Below, piece by piece: positions 1-7,002 of a stretch of DNA of 9,255 bases; within the stretch, counting starts at the first letter, position 1; each line of letters opens with the position of its first letter. The stretch comes from Candidatus Methanocomedens sp. (GTDB lineage: Archaea; Halobacteriota; Methanosarcinia; Methanosarcinales; Methanocomedenaceae). Under the pieces are notes generated by a model. It saw only the letters and a program-made list of their open reading frames with translations. It did not search any database and was not told the DNA's origin. The stretch lies in assembly GCA_009649835.1 (NCBI GenBank), contig PYCK01000210.1, positions 1 through 9,255 of the forward strand, read 5' to 3'. The position numbers were made by a program, and so were the translations under genes.

Positions 1-27
1 AGACATTGTTTTCAAACATATTACCAC

Positions 28-45
28 CGCAAAGGTCGCAAAGAG
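28..45 (+). repeat. Two-unit 9-base tandem repeat CGCAAAGGT / CGCAAAGAG
   Basis: Two adjacent 9-base units share CGCAAAG and differ in the last two bases. The unit resembles the short 'CaCAAAGGa'-type intergenic tandem repeats scattered in many prokaryotic genomes. That resemblance is from memory, and only the two units are seen here. Confidence 0.5.
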
Positions 46-87
46 TAAGTTTAATTTGTTTGGTTTTTAACTATAATCTGTGGTACC

Positions 88-94
88 TATATTA
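88..94 (+). promoter_or_regulatory. Candidate TATA box for the glycosylation operon
   Basis: TATATTA at 88-94 would place transcription start near 118, giving a leader of about 25 bases that still contains the GGAG site. Other AT-rich candidates lie at 71-77 (CTATAAT) and 110-115 (CTATAT), so the exact box is uncertain. Confidence 0.3.
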
Positions 95-96
95 CT

Positions 97-116
97 CAAC
101 TAAATCCAACTATATC
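97..116 (+). repeat. 10-base direct repeat in the operon leader/promoter
   Basis: CAACTAAATC (97-106) is followed directly by CAACTATATC (107-116), 9 of 10 identical, and a related AACTATAATC occurs at 69-78. It sits between the probable TATA box and the ribosome binding site. It could be a regulator site or simply AT-rich sequence. Confidence 0.4.
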
Positions 117-130
117 CAATAAAAACAGCA

Positions 131-134
131 GGAG
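131..134 (+). promoter_or_regulatory. Shine-Dalgarno site GGAG that supports the ATT start
   Basis: GGAG (AGGAG counting from base 130) lies 8 bases before ATT 143. No canonical start codon in the glycosyltransferase frame is placed to use it, so it is the main evidence for initiation at or very near 143. Confidence 0.6.
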
Positions 135-142
135 AATCAGCT

Positions 143-1891
143 ATTACCCCGGAGATCTCACTTGTATTACCTGCCTATAACGAAGCAAAGCGCATCCATG
201 ATACTGTAGTCACCACAGCCGATACCCTATCCGGTATCACCAGCTCCTTCGAGATCATCATTGCAGAGGACGGCAGCACAGATGGCACAGACCGCATCGC
301 ATCACAGCTGGCCTCGGAACTGGAATATGTGGTACACCTTCACAGTGATGAAAGACAGGGCAGGGGCAGGGCGCTGAACCGGGCATTTACGGCAGCTAGT
401 GGCAGGATATTATGTTATATTGACGTGGACCTGGCAACCGACATGGGTCACCTTGAAGAACTTATCGAGGCCATAAGGTCCGAAGGATATGATTTTTCCA
501 CAGGCTCAAGGATGATGCCTTCCAGTGATGTTAAACGCTCCATGAAACGCGGTCTTGCATCAAAAGGGTTCAATTTCCTCACACGCACCATGCTGGGTTC
601 GAAACTGTACGACCACCAGTGCGGATTTAAGGCATTCAAGCGCGAATCCCTGTTCGAACTCATGGACTCGGTAGAGGATGAGCACTGGTTCTGGGACACT
701 GAACTGCTGGTGCGGGCCCAGAGAAGTGGTTACAAAGTAAAAGAGTTCCCAGTGAAGTGGCAACACGGCGGAGCCACCAAGGTGGACCTGGTAAAGGACG
801 TGATCGGCATGGGCAGCCAGATCGTGAGGCTCTGGTGGCAGTTGAGCTCACTGCATACCGGCAGATGGCAAAAAGGAATCCTCACCTTCATTCTTGCCAT
901 ATTACTTCTGTTTTTGATATTTACCCTGGTGGGTGTGGAAGATGTATGGCAGGCTGCGGCATCGGCATCACCCCAAATGTTTGGCCTGGCAGTACTCATC
1001 TACCTGTTCTCATGGCCTATACGCGGGATCAGGTACCAGCATATCCTGAAACGGCTTGGGTATAACCATGGATTGAACTTTATCACTGGCAGTATATTCA
1101 TGAGCCAGTCAGCCAATGTCATCCTGCCTGCCAGGATAGGCGATGTTTCAAGGGCATATATCCTAAAAACGAAGAAAGATGTACCCCTGACCACAGGGAT
1201 GTCATCACTGGCAGTGGAAAGGCTGTTCGATATTATCGCTATAACGGTCATTGGCGTACTGGCTGTCCTGGTGGTGATGGCTGAAAGAGCAGTGGACGAC
1301 TGGGTAATGCCCTTGATGATTTCCTCGACTGCAGTTATCATTTTGTTCTTTGTAGCCATATTTTTCATGGCATCAAGGGGAAGGAACGGTTTATCCCCGG
1401 TGGAGCGTATAATACTAAAAGTTTCAAAGCCTGGTGATTATACAGACCGGATTGCCGGCATTGCCCGCAAATTCGTTGATGAGATATATACAATATCATC
1501 CAGTCCCAGGGACTTTATCATTGTGTTCTTTTCTTCATTAATGGTCTGGACAGTGGACATACTCACCTGCTATACTGTGCTTAATGCCTTTGCCTTCGTG
1601 CACGATGCAGCATCACCGACAACGCTGACTGCCGTTGTATTCATGGCAGTTGCAGTAGGCAACCTGGCCAAGATGGTCCCAATAACGCCCGGGGCTATCG
1701 GTACCTATGAGGGTGCCCTGACTGTGGTGTTCAAGATCGCAGGAATTGCCGGGTATGTGGGGGCTGCGGCCGCAGTGATCGATCATATTATCAAGAACTC
1801 GGTGACCCTGGTGTTCGGTGCGTTATACCTGGCGCACTTTAATATCAAGTGGCATGAACTGGTAGATATAAAAGGAAAGAACGAAAAATAA
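143..1891 (+). CDS. AglD-like GT2 glycosyltransferase fused to a UPF0104/TIGR00374 flippase-like membrane domain (apparent ATT start)
   Basis: Probably moves a sugar from a nucleotide donor to a polyprenyl (dolichyl) phosphate at the cytoplasmic face, as DPM-type GT2 enzymes do. The domain order matches Haloferax AglD, an N-glycosylation enzyme. Numbering from 143 (582 residues): strand 1 PEISLVLPAYNEA at 3-15, EDGSTDGT at 42-49, the metal-binding DVD at 94-96, DHQCGFK at 157-163 and WDTELL at 184-189. A membrane part follows from about 244 to 567, with PARIGDVSRAY (329-339), VERLFD (358-363) and PITPGAIGTYEG (513-524), all typical of UPF0104. Start choice: the frame is open from 104 and has no ATG, GTG, TTG or CTG before PEISLV. 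GTG at 329 would remove the whole nucleotide-binding half. ATT at 143 sits 8 bases after GGAG and gives an N-terminus that fits the family. The function follows from family; substrate and role in N-glycosylation are inferred. First gene of a three-gene unit. Confidence 0.88.
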   Translation: MTPEISLVLPAYNEAKRIHDTVVTTADTLSGITSSFEIIIAEDGSTDGTDRIASQLASELEYVVHLHSDERQGRGRALNRAFTAASGRILCYIDVDLATDMGHLEELIEAIRSEGYDFSTGSRMMPSSDVKRSMKRGLASKGFNFLTRTMLGSKLYDHQCGFKAFKRESLFELMDSVEDEHWFWDTELLVRAQRSGYKVKEFPVKWQHGGATKVDLVKDVIGMGSQIVRLWWQLSSLHTGRWQKGILTFILAILLLFLIFTLVGVEDVWQAAASASPQMFGLAVLIYLFSWPIRGIRYQHILKRLGYNHGLNFITGSIFMSQSANVILPARIGDVSRAYILKTKKDVPLTTGMSSLAVERLFDIIAITVIGVLAVLVVMAERAVDDWVMPLMISSTAVIILFFVAIFFMASRGRNGLSPVERIILKVSKPGDYTDRIAGIARKFVDEIYTISSSPRDFIIVFFSSLMVWTVDILTCYTVLNAFAFVHDAASPTTLTAVVFMAVAVGNLAKMVPITPGAIGTYEGALTVVFKIAGIAGYVGAAAAVIDHIIKNSVTLVFGALYLAHFNIKWHELVDIKGKNEK

Positions 1892-1908
1892 TTGCCGGCG
1901 AGACTTCT

Positions 1909-4194
1909 ATGGAATGGTTTGAAATAATAAAATGGTGGCTGGTACTTGAATTAATTGGGTTTGCTGCCCTGCCGCTGACAACCTGGATATTCGGGAACCT
2001 GAAAGACAATGGGATAGCCCTTACCAAGATAATGGGTCTGCTGTTTGTGACATACTTCTCATGGGTATTGACACACCTGGGTTATAATTATGGCACTGTG
2101 ATCGTAGGATTATCAGTACTTATGGTACTTGCCATTTCACTGGTAATATTCTCATTCAAGGGATGTCCTTTTGACCTTAAAGCACTGGTCAGGACTGAAG
2201 TACTGTTCACATTAGCGTTTTTGGTTTTTGTTATAATAAGGGCATACAGCCCCGATATCTACTGGACAGGCGGTGAGAAGTTAATGGATATGAGCTTTGT
2301 TAACATGATCCTTCGCAGTACCAGCTTCCCGCCTGTGGACCCCTGGCTCTCTGGCGAGCCTATGCAGTACTATTATTTTGGGTACCTTGTGGCAGCAAAC
2401 CTGATCAAGCTCTCGAACGTGCTCCCCTCTATTGGTTTTAATCTTGGTGTGGCAACCATGTTCGCCCTGTCAGCCACAGCAGCGTACGGCATTGGCAAGG
2501 ACCTGGTCAGTAACAACAGGGTGTTTGCGCTAATTATCATGGCATTTGTTGTGATATTCGGAAATCCCGCAGGTTTTATCCAGCTGCTTGTGACCCTGTT
2601 CGTGCCCAAGTATCACGGTCTGTTCAATGTTCCACCAGGTGATGTCCTGACACGACTATCTTCATACAACTACTGGCCTACCAGCAGGGTGATACCAAAT
2701 ACCATCAACGAGTTCCCTTATTTCAGTTTCATCCAGGCAGACCTGCACGCACATATGATAGCTATAGCCTTCCAGCTGCTAATGATCGCCCTGCTGCTTA
2801 ACCTGCTGCGCGGGGGAAAGGAATACAATATCCCGCTGTTGGCTGTCATCACATTGCTGTTAGGGTTCATGTTCCCGCTAAACTCCTGGGATTATCCCAC
2901 ATATGCCATTTTCTTTGTGATGGTCCTGGCAGCATGGAGGATCAGGGTTTCTGCAAAGCAAGGTAAAACCCAGGGTTTTACAGGCCGGATTTTCAGTGTG
3001 CATCCTGTGGAACTGGCAAAGCTGGCAGTAGTGGGCGCTGCAGTTATTATTTCCAGTATTTTGTTATATCTGCCATACCATCTCCTTGCCAGTAATGTAT
3101 CCCATTCACTCAATCTTGTCACATACGGACAGACCGGAATAATATTCTATCTGGGTGTGTTTGGAATAATGCTCTTTTTCCTGTTGGTTTATTCCATCCT
3201 CAATTTCTATGATCACTATTACCCTGATATGAAAATGATACTGGCAGGCCTTGTTATTGTAATTGTGGCAGCATATATAACCAACATCGAGATACTTGTC
3301 ATCATACTGCCGCTTATTGTCATGTCCATTTACCTGCTGGTAAAGGAAGAGGACCCTTCTATCCAGTTCATCTACCTGTTGATCTTGCTGGGTGCTCTGT
3401 TGTCACTGTTCTGTGAGCTTTTCTATATCCAGGACTCCTTTGGTATCACTTCTCCCCAGTACATCAGGTTCAATACGGTATTCAAGGTATATGTCCAGCA
3501 CTGGATAGTCTGGGCACTGGCGGCAGGGGCTGCGTTCTATCACCTCTGGAACCGGGGGGAAATAGAAGATATAGAGGATGTGAAAGATATGGGGGGCATG
3601 AAGGACACAGGGAATATGGGGAATATGAAGGACATGGCCAATGTAACTAAAAAGGGATTTGCGATCATCTCGATCATCCTGGTACTGGCGGCAATGTCAT
3701 ATCCGGTATTTGCCACCTATTCCCGTTCAGGTAATTTCAAAGGTAATCCCACCCTTGACGGTGCAGCCTACCTGGAACAGCAATATCAAAATGAGTATAA
3801 TGCCATTATGTGGCTGGACAACCTGAACGGCACCCCGGTGGTGCTGCAAAGTCCCGGACAGGCATATAAACTGAACACCCATGTGACTGCTTTCACGGGC
3901 CTGCCTACTGTACTGGGCTGGGCAGGTCATGAGAAGAACTGGCGTAACGGTGCTGATATTGTCAATGAGCGCTGGTATGAGGTGCCCAGGGTGTACACCT
4001 CAAGTGATGTTGACACTGTCAACGGGATACTTGATAAGTACAATGTGGAATACATCTATGTTGGTGGTGTGGAGGAAGAACGCTATGGCGGTCATGATGC
4101 CAGGAAGGTCTTCATGAACAACCAGGACAGGTTCAGGCTGGTCTACTTTAACCCAAATGTTTACATTTATCAAGTGGTGAGACCTGTTGATTGA
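1909..4194 (+). CDS. DUF2298 / Chlor_Arch_YYY polytopic membrane protein, probable GT-C-type glycosyltransferase
   Basis: A 761-residue protein with many membrane segments. Family signatures are clear: GGEKLMDM (121-128), FPPVDPWLSG (140-149), the name-giving YYYFGY (154-159), FPYFSF with ADLHAH (269-282), NSWDYPTY (325-332), DSFG with RFNTVFKVY (509-528) and a soluble C-terminal domain with GLPTVLGWAGHEKNWR (664-679). As I recall, Pfam groups DUF2298 with the GT-C membrane glycosyltransferases, which use lipid-linked sugars; the acidic residues of the first large loop (E123, D127, D144) would be catalytic candidates. That role is inferred. It starts at ATG 1909, 17 bases after the previous stop, behind a weak GGCGAG at 1897-1902, and overlaps the next gene by 8 bases. 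Oddity: residues 550-579 are a tripeptide repeat between two membrane segments, most likely on the cytoplasmic side because the following helix (about 584-603) leads to the presumably external C-terminal domain. Confidence 0.9.
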   Translation: MEWFEIIKWWLVLELIGFAALPLTTWIFGNLKDNGIALTKIMGLLFVTYFSWVLTHLGYNYGTVIVGLSVLMVLAISLVIFSFKGCPFDLKALVRTEVLFTLAFLVFVIIRAYSPDIYWTGGEKLMDMSFVNMILRSTSFPPVDPWLSGEPMQYYYFGYLVAANLIKLSNVLPSIGFNLGVATMFALSATAAYGIGKDLVSNNRVFALIIMAFVVIFGNPAGFIQLLVTLFVPKYHGLFNVPPGDVLTRLSSYNYWPTSRVIPNTINEFPYFSFIQADLHAHMIAIAFQLLMIALLLNLLRGGKEYNIPLLAVITLLLGFMFPLNSWDYPTYAIFFVMVLAAWRIRVSAKQGKTQGFTGRIFSVHPVELAKLAVVGAAVIISSILLYLPYHLLASNVSHSLNLVTYGQTGIIFYLGVFGIMLFFLLVYSILNFYDHYYPDMKMILAGLVIVIVAAYITNIEILVIILPLIVMSIYLLVKEEDPSIQFIYLLILLGALLSLFCELFYIQDSFGITSPQYIRFNTVFKVYVQHWIVWALAAGAAFYHLWNRGEIEDIEDVKDMGGMKDTGNMGNMKDMANVTKKGFAIISIILVLAAMSYPVFATYSRSGNFKGNPTLDGAAYLEQQYQNEYNAIMWLDNLNGTPVVLQSPGQAYKLNTHVTAFTGLPTVLGWAGHEKNWRNGADIVNERWYEVPRVYTSSDVDTVNGILDKYNVEYIYVGGVEEERYGGHDARKVFMNNQDRFRLVYFNPNVYIYQVVRPVD
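3556..3645 (+). repeat. In-frame 9-base minisatellite, 10 degenerate units, inside the DUF2298 gene
   Basis: Ten consecutive 9-base units encode tripeptides GEI, EDI, EDV, KDM, GGM, KDT, GNM, GNM, KDM, ANV. The pattern is charged or small residue, then D/N/G, then a mostly hydrophobic residue. Two adjacent units are identical (GGGAATATG at 3610-3618 and 3619-3627), which suggests recent slippage. The frame is kept through the repeat. Confidence 0.85.
4176..4180 (+). promoter_or_regulatory. Shine-Dalgarno site GGTGA deciding the TTG start of the UPF0104 gene
   Basis: GGTGA matches the anti-Shine-Dalgarno complement and sits 6 bases before TTG 4187, inside the end of the DUF2298 gene. An in-frame TGA at 4178-4180 excludes any start further upstream. 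Confidence 0.65.
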
Positions 4195-5164
4195 GGCTGA
4201 AAAACCAGTCTCACCTGTAAGCAGGCTTACCGAGCCAAGGACCATCGTTTCATTTGCAGTGGCTGCCATTGTGCTTTATTTCCTGTTCTCAAGGATAGAG
4301 TTTGACAGGATACTGGAGGTCATCGGGGACGCCCGCCCGGGTTATATTGCAGCGGCTGCTGTCATGTATTTCGGTTCGCTACCCATAAGGGGCGAGCGGT
4401 GGAGATTGCTGCTTAATAATATCGGTGTCAGGGCGGGACTGAAGGATGCCAGCGAGATATTCCTGCTGTCCTGGTTCGCCAATACCCTGGTCCCTGCCAA
4501 GATGGGGGATGTGTACCGCGGATACCTTGCAAAGAAAGCATGGAACGTATCCATCTCAAAGTGTTTCGGGACCGTGTATGTGGAGCGCATCTATGACGTA
4601 CTGGTACTGGTCATCCTGATGGGGGTGTCCAGTATCATGGTGTTCGGGACTGACATCCCGCAGGCGATAAAGGTATCCCTGGCCCTTGGATTTGCTATTC
4701 TGGTACTGCTGATATCGGTAGTGGTAGCCTTTTCATCAGGAAAGACCACTATTGCCAACAAACTGCCGTCAAAGATACAGCCAATGTTCACACAGTTTGC
4801 TGAGGGGCTGCACGAATCAGCAGGCAGGAGTTCTGTTGTGCTGATAATCCTGTATACTATACTGATATGGAGTATGGAGGTCGCACGGTTGTACTTTGTG
4901 GTGGAATCGCTGTCCCCGCTGCATAATATCCACATCGGCCTGTCCCTGATTGTGTTTGTTGCGCTGTCGGCAGCCCTGGTATCTGCTCTTCCCATCACAC
5001 CCAGCGGCCTGGGTGCAGTGGAGTTCGCCATTGTGGGTGTGTTCGTGCTGGTTGGAGTGGATGCGGGCGTGGCGGCGGGGATTGCCATACTTGACAGGGC
5101 CATAAGTTACTGGGGATTGATGGCGGTGGGGGCTGTGGTGTATATGGTGAGCGAAAAGAAATGA
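4187..5164 (+). CDS. UPF0104 / TIGR00374 flippase-like integral membrane protein (stand-alone)
   Basis: A 325-residue membrane protein related to the lysylphosphatidylglycerol-synthase transmembrane domain family. Signatures are PAKMGDVYRGYL (103-114), VERIYD (132-137), PITPSGLGAVE (269-279) and LDRAISYW (302-309). The same four landmarks in the same order occur in the C-terminal half of the first gene of this operon, so the two are paralogous. It has no aminoacyl-transferase domain, so lipid lysylation is not indicated; movement or handling of a polyprenyl-linked sugar is the more likely role, by context. It starts at TTG 4187, overlapping the upstream gene by 8 bases, consistent with translational coupling. 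The next in-frame canonical start (GTG near 4259) lies inside the first membrane segment. Last gene of the operon; it ends 16 bases from the converging ATPase gene. Confidence 0.88.
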   Translation: MIEAEKPVSPVSRLTEPRTIVSFAVAAIVLYFLFSRIEFDRILEVIGDARPGYIAAAAVMYFGSLPIRGERWRLLLNNIGVRAGLKDASEIFLLSWFANTLVPAKMGDVYRGYLAKKAWNVSISKCFGTVYVERIYDVLVLVILMGVSSIMVFGTDIPQAIKVSLALGFAILVLLISVVVAFSSGKTTIANKLPSKIQPMFTQFAEGLHESAGRSSVVLIILYTILIWSMEVARLYFVVESLSPLHNIHIGLSLIVFVALSAALVSALPITPSGLGAVEFAIVGVFVLVGVDAGVAAGIAILDRAISYWGLMAVGAVVYMVSEKK

Positions 5165-5174
5165 GATCTCCATA

Positions 5175-5187
5175 TTCATTTCATTTT
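5175..5187 (+). terminator. T-rich tract after the glycosylation operon
   Basis: TTCATTTCATTTT begins 11 bases after the operon's last stop and has no stem, as is usual for archaeal intrinsic termination at T-rich runs. It overlaps the end of the opposing gene. Termination here is inferred. Confidence 0.3.
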
Positions 5188-6578
5188 GCCATACACTTTT
5201 CAAAATCTTTCAGGTCGAAAGCATAATAACCTGCGTCAATAAGCTTTTTCTTTCCATTTCCCTTTATTCTTCGGGCTATAATTCCATAATATTCTGTTCT
5301 GTCAGAATTATGCCACCTGACATGCCCGGCTTTTTCTTTCAACCTGTTGATTATAACCAGTGATTCCGCTGCAGTCAGGTCTTTCCATTTCACTTCGCAA
5401 AAAAAGATATTGGACCCTGTATCCATGGTTACAATATCTATTTCTTTATCCCTATACCACCATGACCCGAGTTTTGAAAATGTAAATGGTACAGCCTTCC
5501 CGGAGTTCAACAGCCACAGGAATTCCTTTGCAATATCTTCAAATATCCTGCCGAGATAAGGATTCATCCCATTTTTAATATTTTCCAGCACCACATCTCC
5601 ATGCCCGAGGTCGATCATATCCTCGGCAGGGAAGATGAACCTGAACCAGAATGCAAATGCATTATCCCTGAAAAAATACAACCCTTTTTTAGATCTCACG
5701 GAATCTGTAACAGGGATTTCCCTCTTGATTATTCCAAGATCTATCAGTACATTCAGGTATTTTCCGACAAGGCTGCGGTCAAGTCCTGTATAATTGATTA
5801 TCTTACCCATTGTTACACTGCCGCTGGCAATGGACTCAAGGATTGAGAAATAATACCTGGGCTCCTCAAGTTCTTCAAGCAGAATGAACTTGATATCCCT
5901 GTAGATGAACGAATCAAATCTCAGGATATGACGGTCTATATTCCAGTATACGTCGCGCTGGGGGTCTGTTTGTGTGATATACGCAGGTGTACCTCCGAAC
6001 ACACTGTACAGTTCTACAGCGCGTTTCATGTCCCCTGCATAACCTGCCACATCTGTAAAAGGCAGCGCATTGAGTTTTATCTGGCCGGTCCGCCTGCCAT
6101 AGAGCGGAGCTTTGTATGACATCAACCTCTCCATCATGGAGATGCTGGAGCCCAGGATGATCAGGTAGATGCCGCTGTCCTTGAGTCTGGTATCCCAGTA
6201 ATCCTGCAATATGGATGGCAGGGCCTTGTCGTCCTTTACCAGGTATGGGAACTCATCAAGTGCCAGTATGAATCGCTGCTTTTTGGCCTGCTGGTAGATA
6301 TATTCAAAGAAAGCATCCCAGTCCTTAAGACCCTGTTTTCTAAGCAGGTCGTCGTTGAAATATTCGGCAAGCAGCCTTGAGTACCGGTCGAGCTGGAGTT
6401 TCTTTGATTCTTCCCTGCCGATCAGGATAATGCCTGGATGGTCTGCTGATATGAATTTATTTACCAGTTCGGTCTTGCCGATACGTCTTCTGCCGTAGAT
6501 CAATAAGAATTCGGCTTTGCTGCTATTGAAGCGTTCTGTAAGGATCTCCAGTTCTTTTTTTCTGCCGATGAAATTCAT
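5181..6578 (-). CDS. Archaeal AAA ATPase with C-terminal DUF234 (PD-(D/E)xK-like) domain
   Basis: A 465-residue soluble P-loop ATPase of the large archaeal family (Pfam archaeal ATPase plus DUF234). Seen in order: N-terminal box FIGRKKELEIL (3-13), Walker A GRRRIGKT (29-36), Walker B ILALDEF (104-110), GSS sensor-like region (143-145), a winged-helix segment at about 245-290, and DUF234 from about 300. The tail keeps GRIFEDIAKEFL (343-354), EID (379-381) and CEVKWKD (394-400), a D...ExK arrangement like that of PD-(D/E)xK nucleases. The start is ATG 6576-6578 with no ribosome binding site but a TATA box about 30 bases upstream, so the mRNA is probably leaderless. The gene is alone and convergent with the glycosylation operon. 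The family is often found in many copies per archaeal genome and its cellular job is not settled; nuclease activity here is inferred from motifs only. Confidence 0.92.
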   Translation of the reverse strand: MNFIGRKKELEILTERFNSSKAEFLLIYGRRRIGKTELVNKFISADHPGIILIGREESKKLQLDRYSRLLAEYFNDDLLRKQGLKDWDAFFEYIYQQAKKQRFILALDEFPYLVKDDKALPSILQDYWDTRLKDSGIYLIILGSSISMMERLMSYKAPLYGRRTGQIKLNALPFTDVAGYAGDMKRAVELYSVFGGTPAYITQTDPQRDVYWNIDRHILRFDSFIYRDIKFILLEELEEPRYYFSILESIASGSVTMGKIINYTGLDRSLVGKYLNVLIDLGIIKREIPVTDSVRSKKGLYFFRDNAFAFWFRFIFPAEDMIDLGHGDVVLENIKNGMNPYLGRIFEDIAKEFLWLLNSGKAVPFTFSKLGSWWYRDKEIDIVTMDTGSNIFFCEVKWKDLTAAESLVIINRLKEKAGHVRWHNSDRTEYYGIIARRIKGNGKKKLIDAGYYAFDLKDFEKCMAK

Positions 6579-6603
6579 ATACTTTGAAGTAATTTACTTG
6601 GAA

Positions 6604-6611
6604 GTATATAA
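6604..6611 (-). promoter_or_regulatory. TATA box of the AAA ATPase gene
   Basis: TTATATAC on the minus strand is centred about 30 bases before the ATG. With the usual archaeal spacing of about 27 bases, transcription would start within about 2-3 bases of the start codon. No Shine-Dalgarno sequence is present, which agrees with a leaderless message. Confidence 0.6.
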
Positions 6612-6696
6612 TAGTATATGGTGAGCATGAGAAAATAGGCAGTCTCGGAAGCGGACATGGAATAACTATTTACATCTCGGTCAAATGATCCATGTT

Positions 6697-6748
6697 ATAG
6701 TATAATTAATTTCCAACTTTATGCTTGCTATGATAGTATTAATTTCGA
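6697..6748 (+). repeat. Imperfect direct repeat ATAGTAT(AAT)TAATTTC
   Basis: ATAGTATAATTAATTTC (6697-6713) and ATAGTATTAATTTCGA (6733-6748) are 36 bases apart and nearly identical apart from a small gap. A third ATAGTAT lies at 6611-6617 beside the ATPase TATA box. They may be a regulator site, extra TATA-like elements or chance in AT-rich DNA. Confidence 0.35.
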
Positions 6749-6777
6749 GAATGGATTGTATTTGTGATATTTCAGGC

Positions 6778-6795
6778 GTTGCTGTTGCTGTTGCT
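6778..6795 (+). repeat. GTTGCT hexamer repeated three times
   Basis: Three perfect GTTGCT units followed by related GT/CT-rich sequence to about 6820. It encodes runs of Val-Ala in one frame and Leu in another, which explains small hydrophobic ORFs at 6751-6822 (23 residues, ATG) and 6764-6832 (22 residues, GTG). Neither has a clear ribosome binding site. Confidence 0.6.
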
Positions 6796-6897
6796 GGTTC
6801 TGGCTCTGTCTGTGTTCTGTGAGGACATTTAGTTCTTAATTCTGGCCGATGTTGAAGGATGACATTGGCCTGGTTTTACACTAATGCCCTTTTAGCA

Positions 6898-6910
6898 GGC
6901 TGTCCCAAAA
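6898..6910. other. Sequence resembling an insertion-sequence terminal repeat (solo)
   Basis: GGCTGTCCCAAAA resembles the 'TTTTGGGACAGCC' tip common to several IS families. I find no partner inverted copy and no transposase in the window, so at most this is a remnant end. Confidence 0.2.
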
Positions 6911-6994
6911 CACCCAGATTTTATAACAATTTGTCGATCCCCTCAACCCACCTTGATTCAATAAAAGATATTTTCGCTTTAATTTCAACGAATA

Positions 6995-7002
6995 TTATAT
7001 AA
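6995..7002 (+). promoter_or_regulatory. TATA box of the membrane protein / flavoprotein pair
   Basis: TTATATAA is preceded by ACGAAT (6988-6993), similar to an archaeal BRE. Its centre is about 30 bases before ATG 7029, placing the transcription start about 4 bases before the start codon. The leader would be too short for a ribosome binding site, and none is seen. Confidence 0.65.

Noticed and set aside
1000..1368. 122-residue minus-strand ORF inside the glycosyltransferase fusion gene
   Set aside because: Opposes a well-supported coding frame with membrane-domain motifs; typical antisense shadow.
329..1891. Glycosyltransferase starting at GTG 329 (520 residues)
   Set aside because: The frame upstream encodes the conserved first strand and the EDGSTDGT motif, so the gene must begin near 143.
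4591..5103. 170-residue minus-strand ORF inside the UPF0104 gene
   Set aside because: Antisense shadow of a gene with clear family motifs; low-complexity Ser/Thr/Ala content and no start signal.
4187..5164. Lysyl-phosphatidylglycerol synthase (MprF-like) function
   Set aside because: Only the membrane domain is present; there is no C-terminal aminoacyl-transferase domain, and the context is glycosylation.
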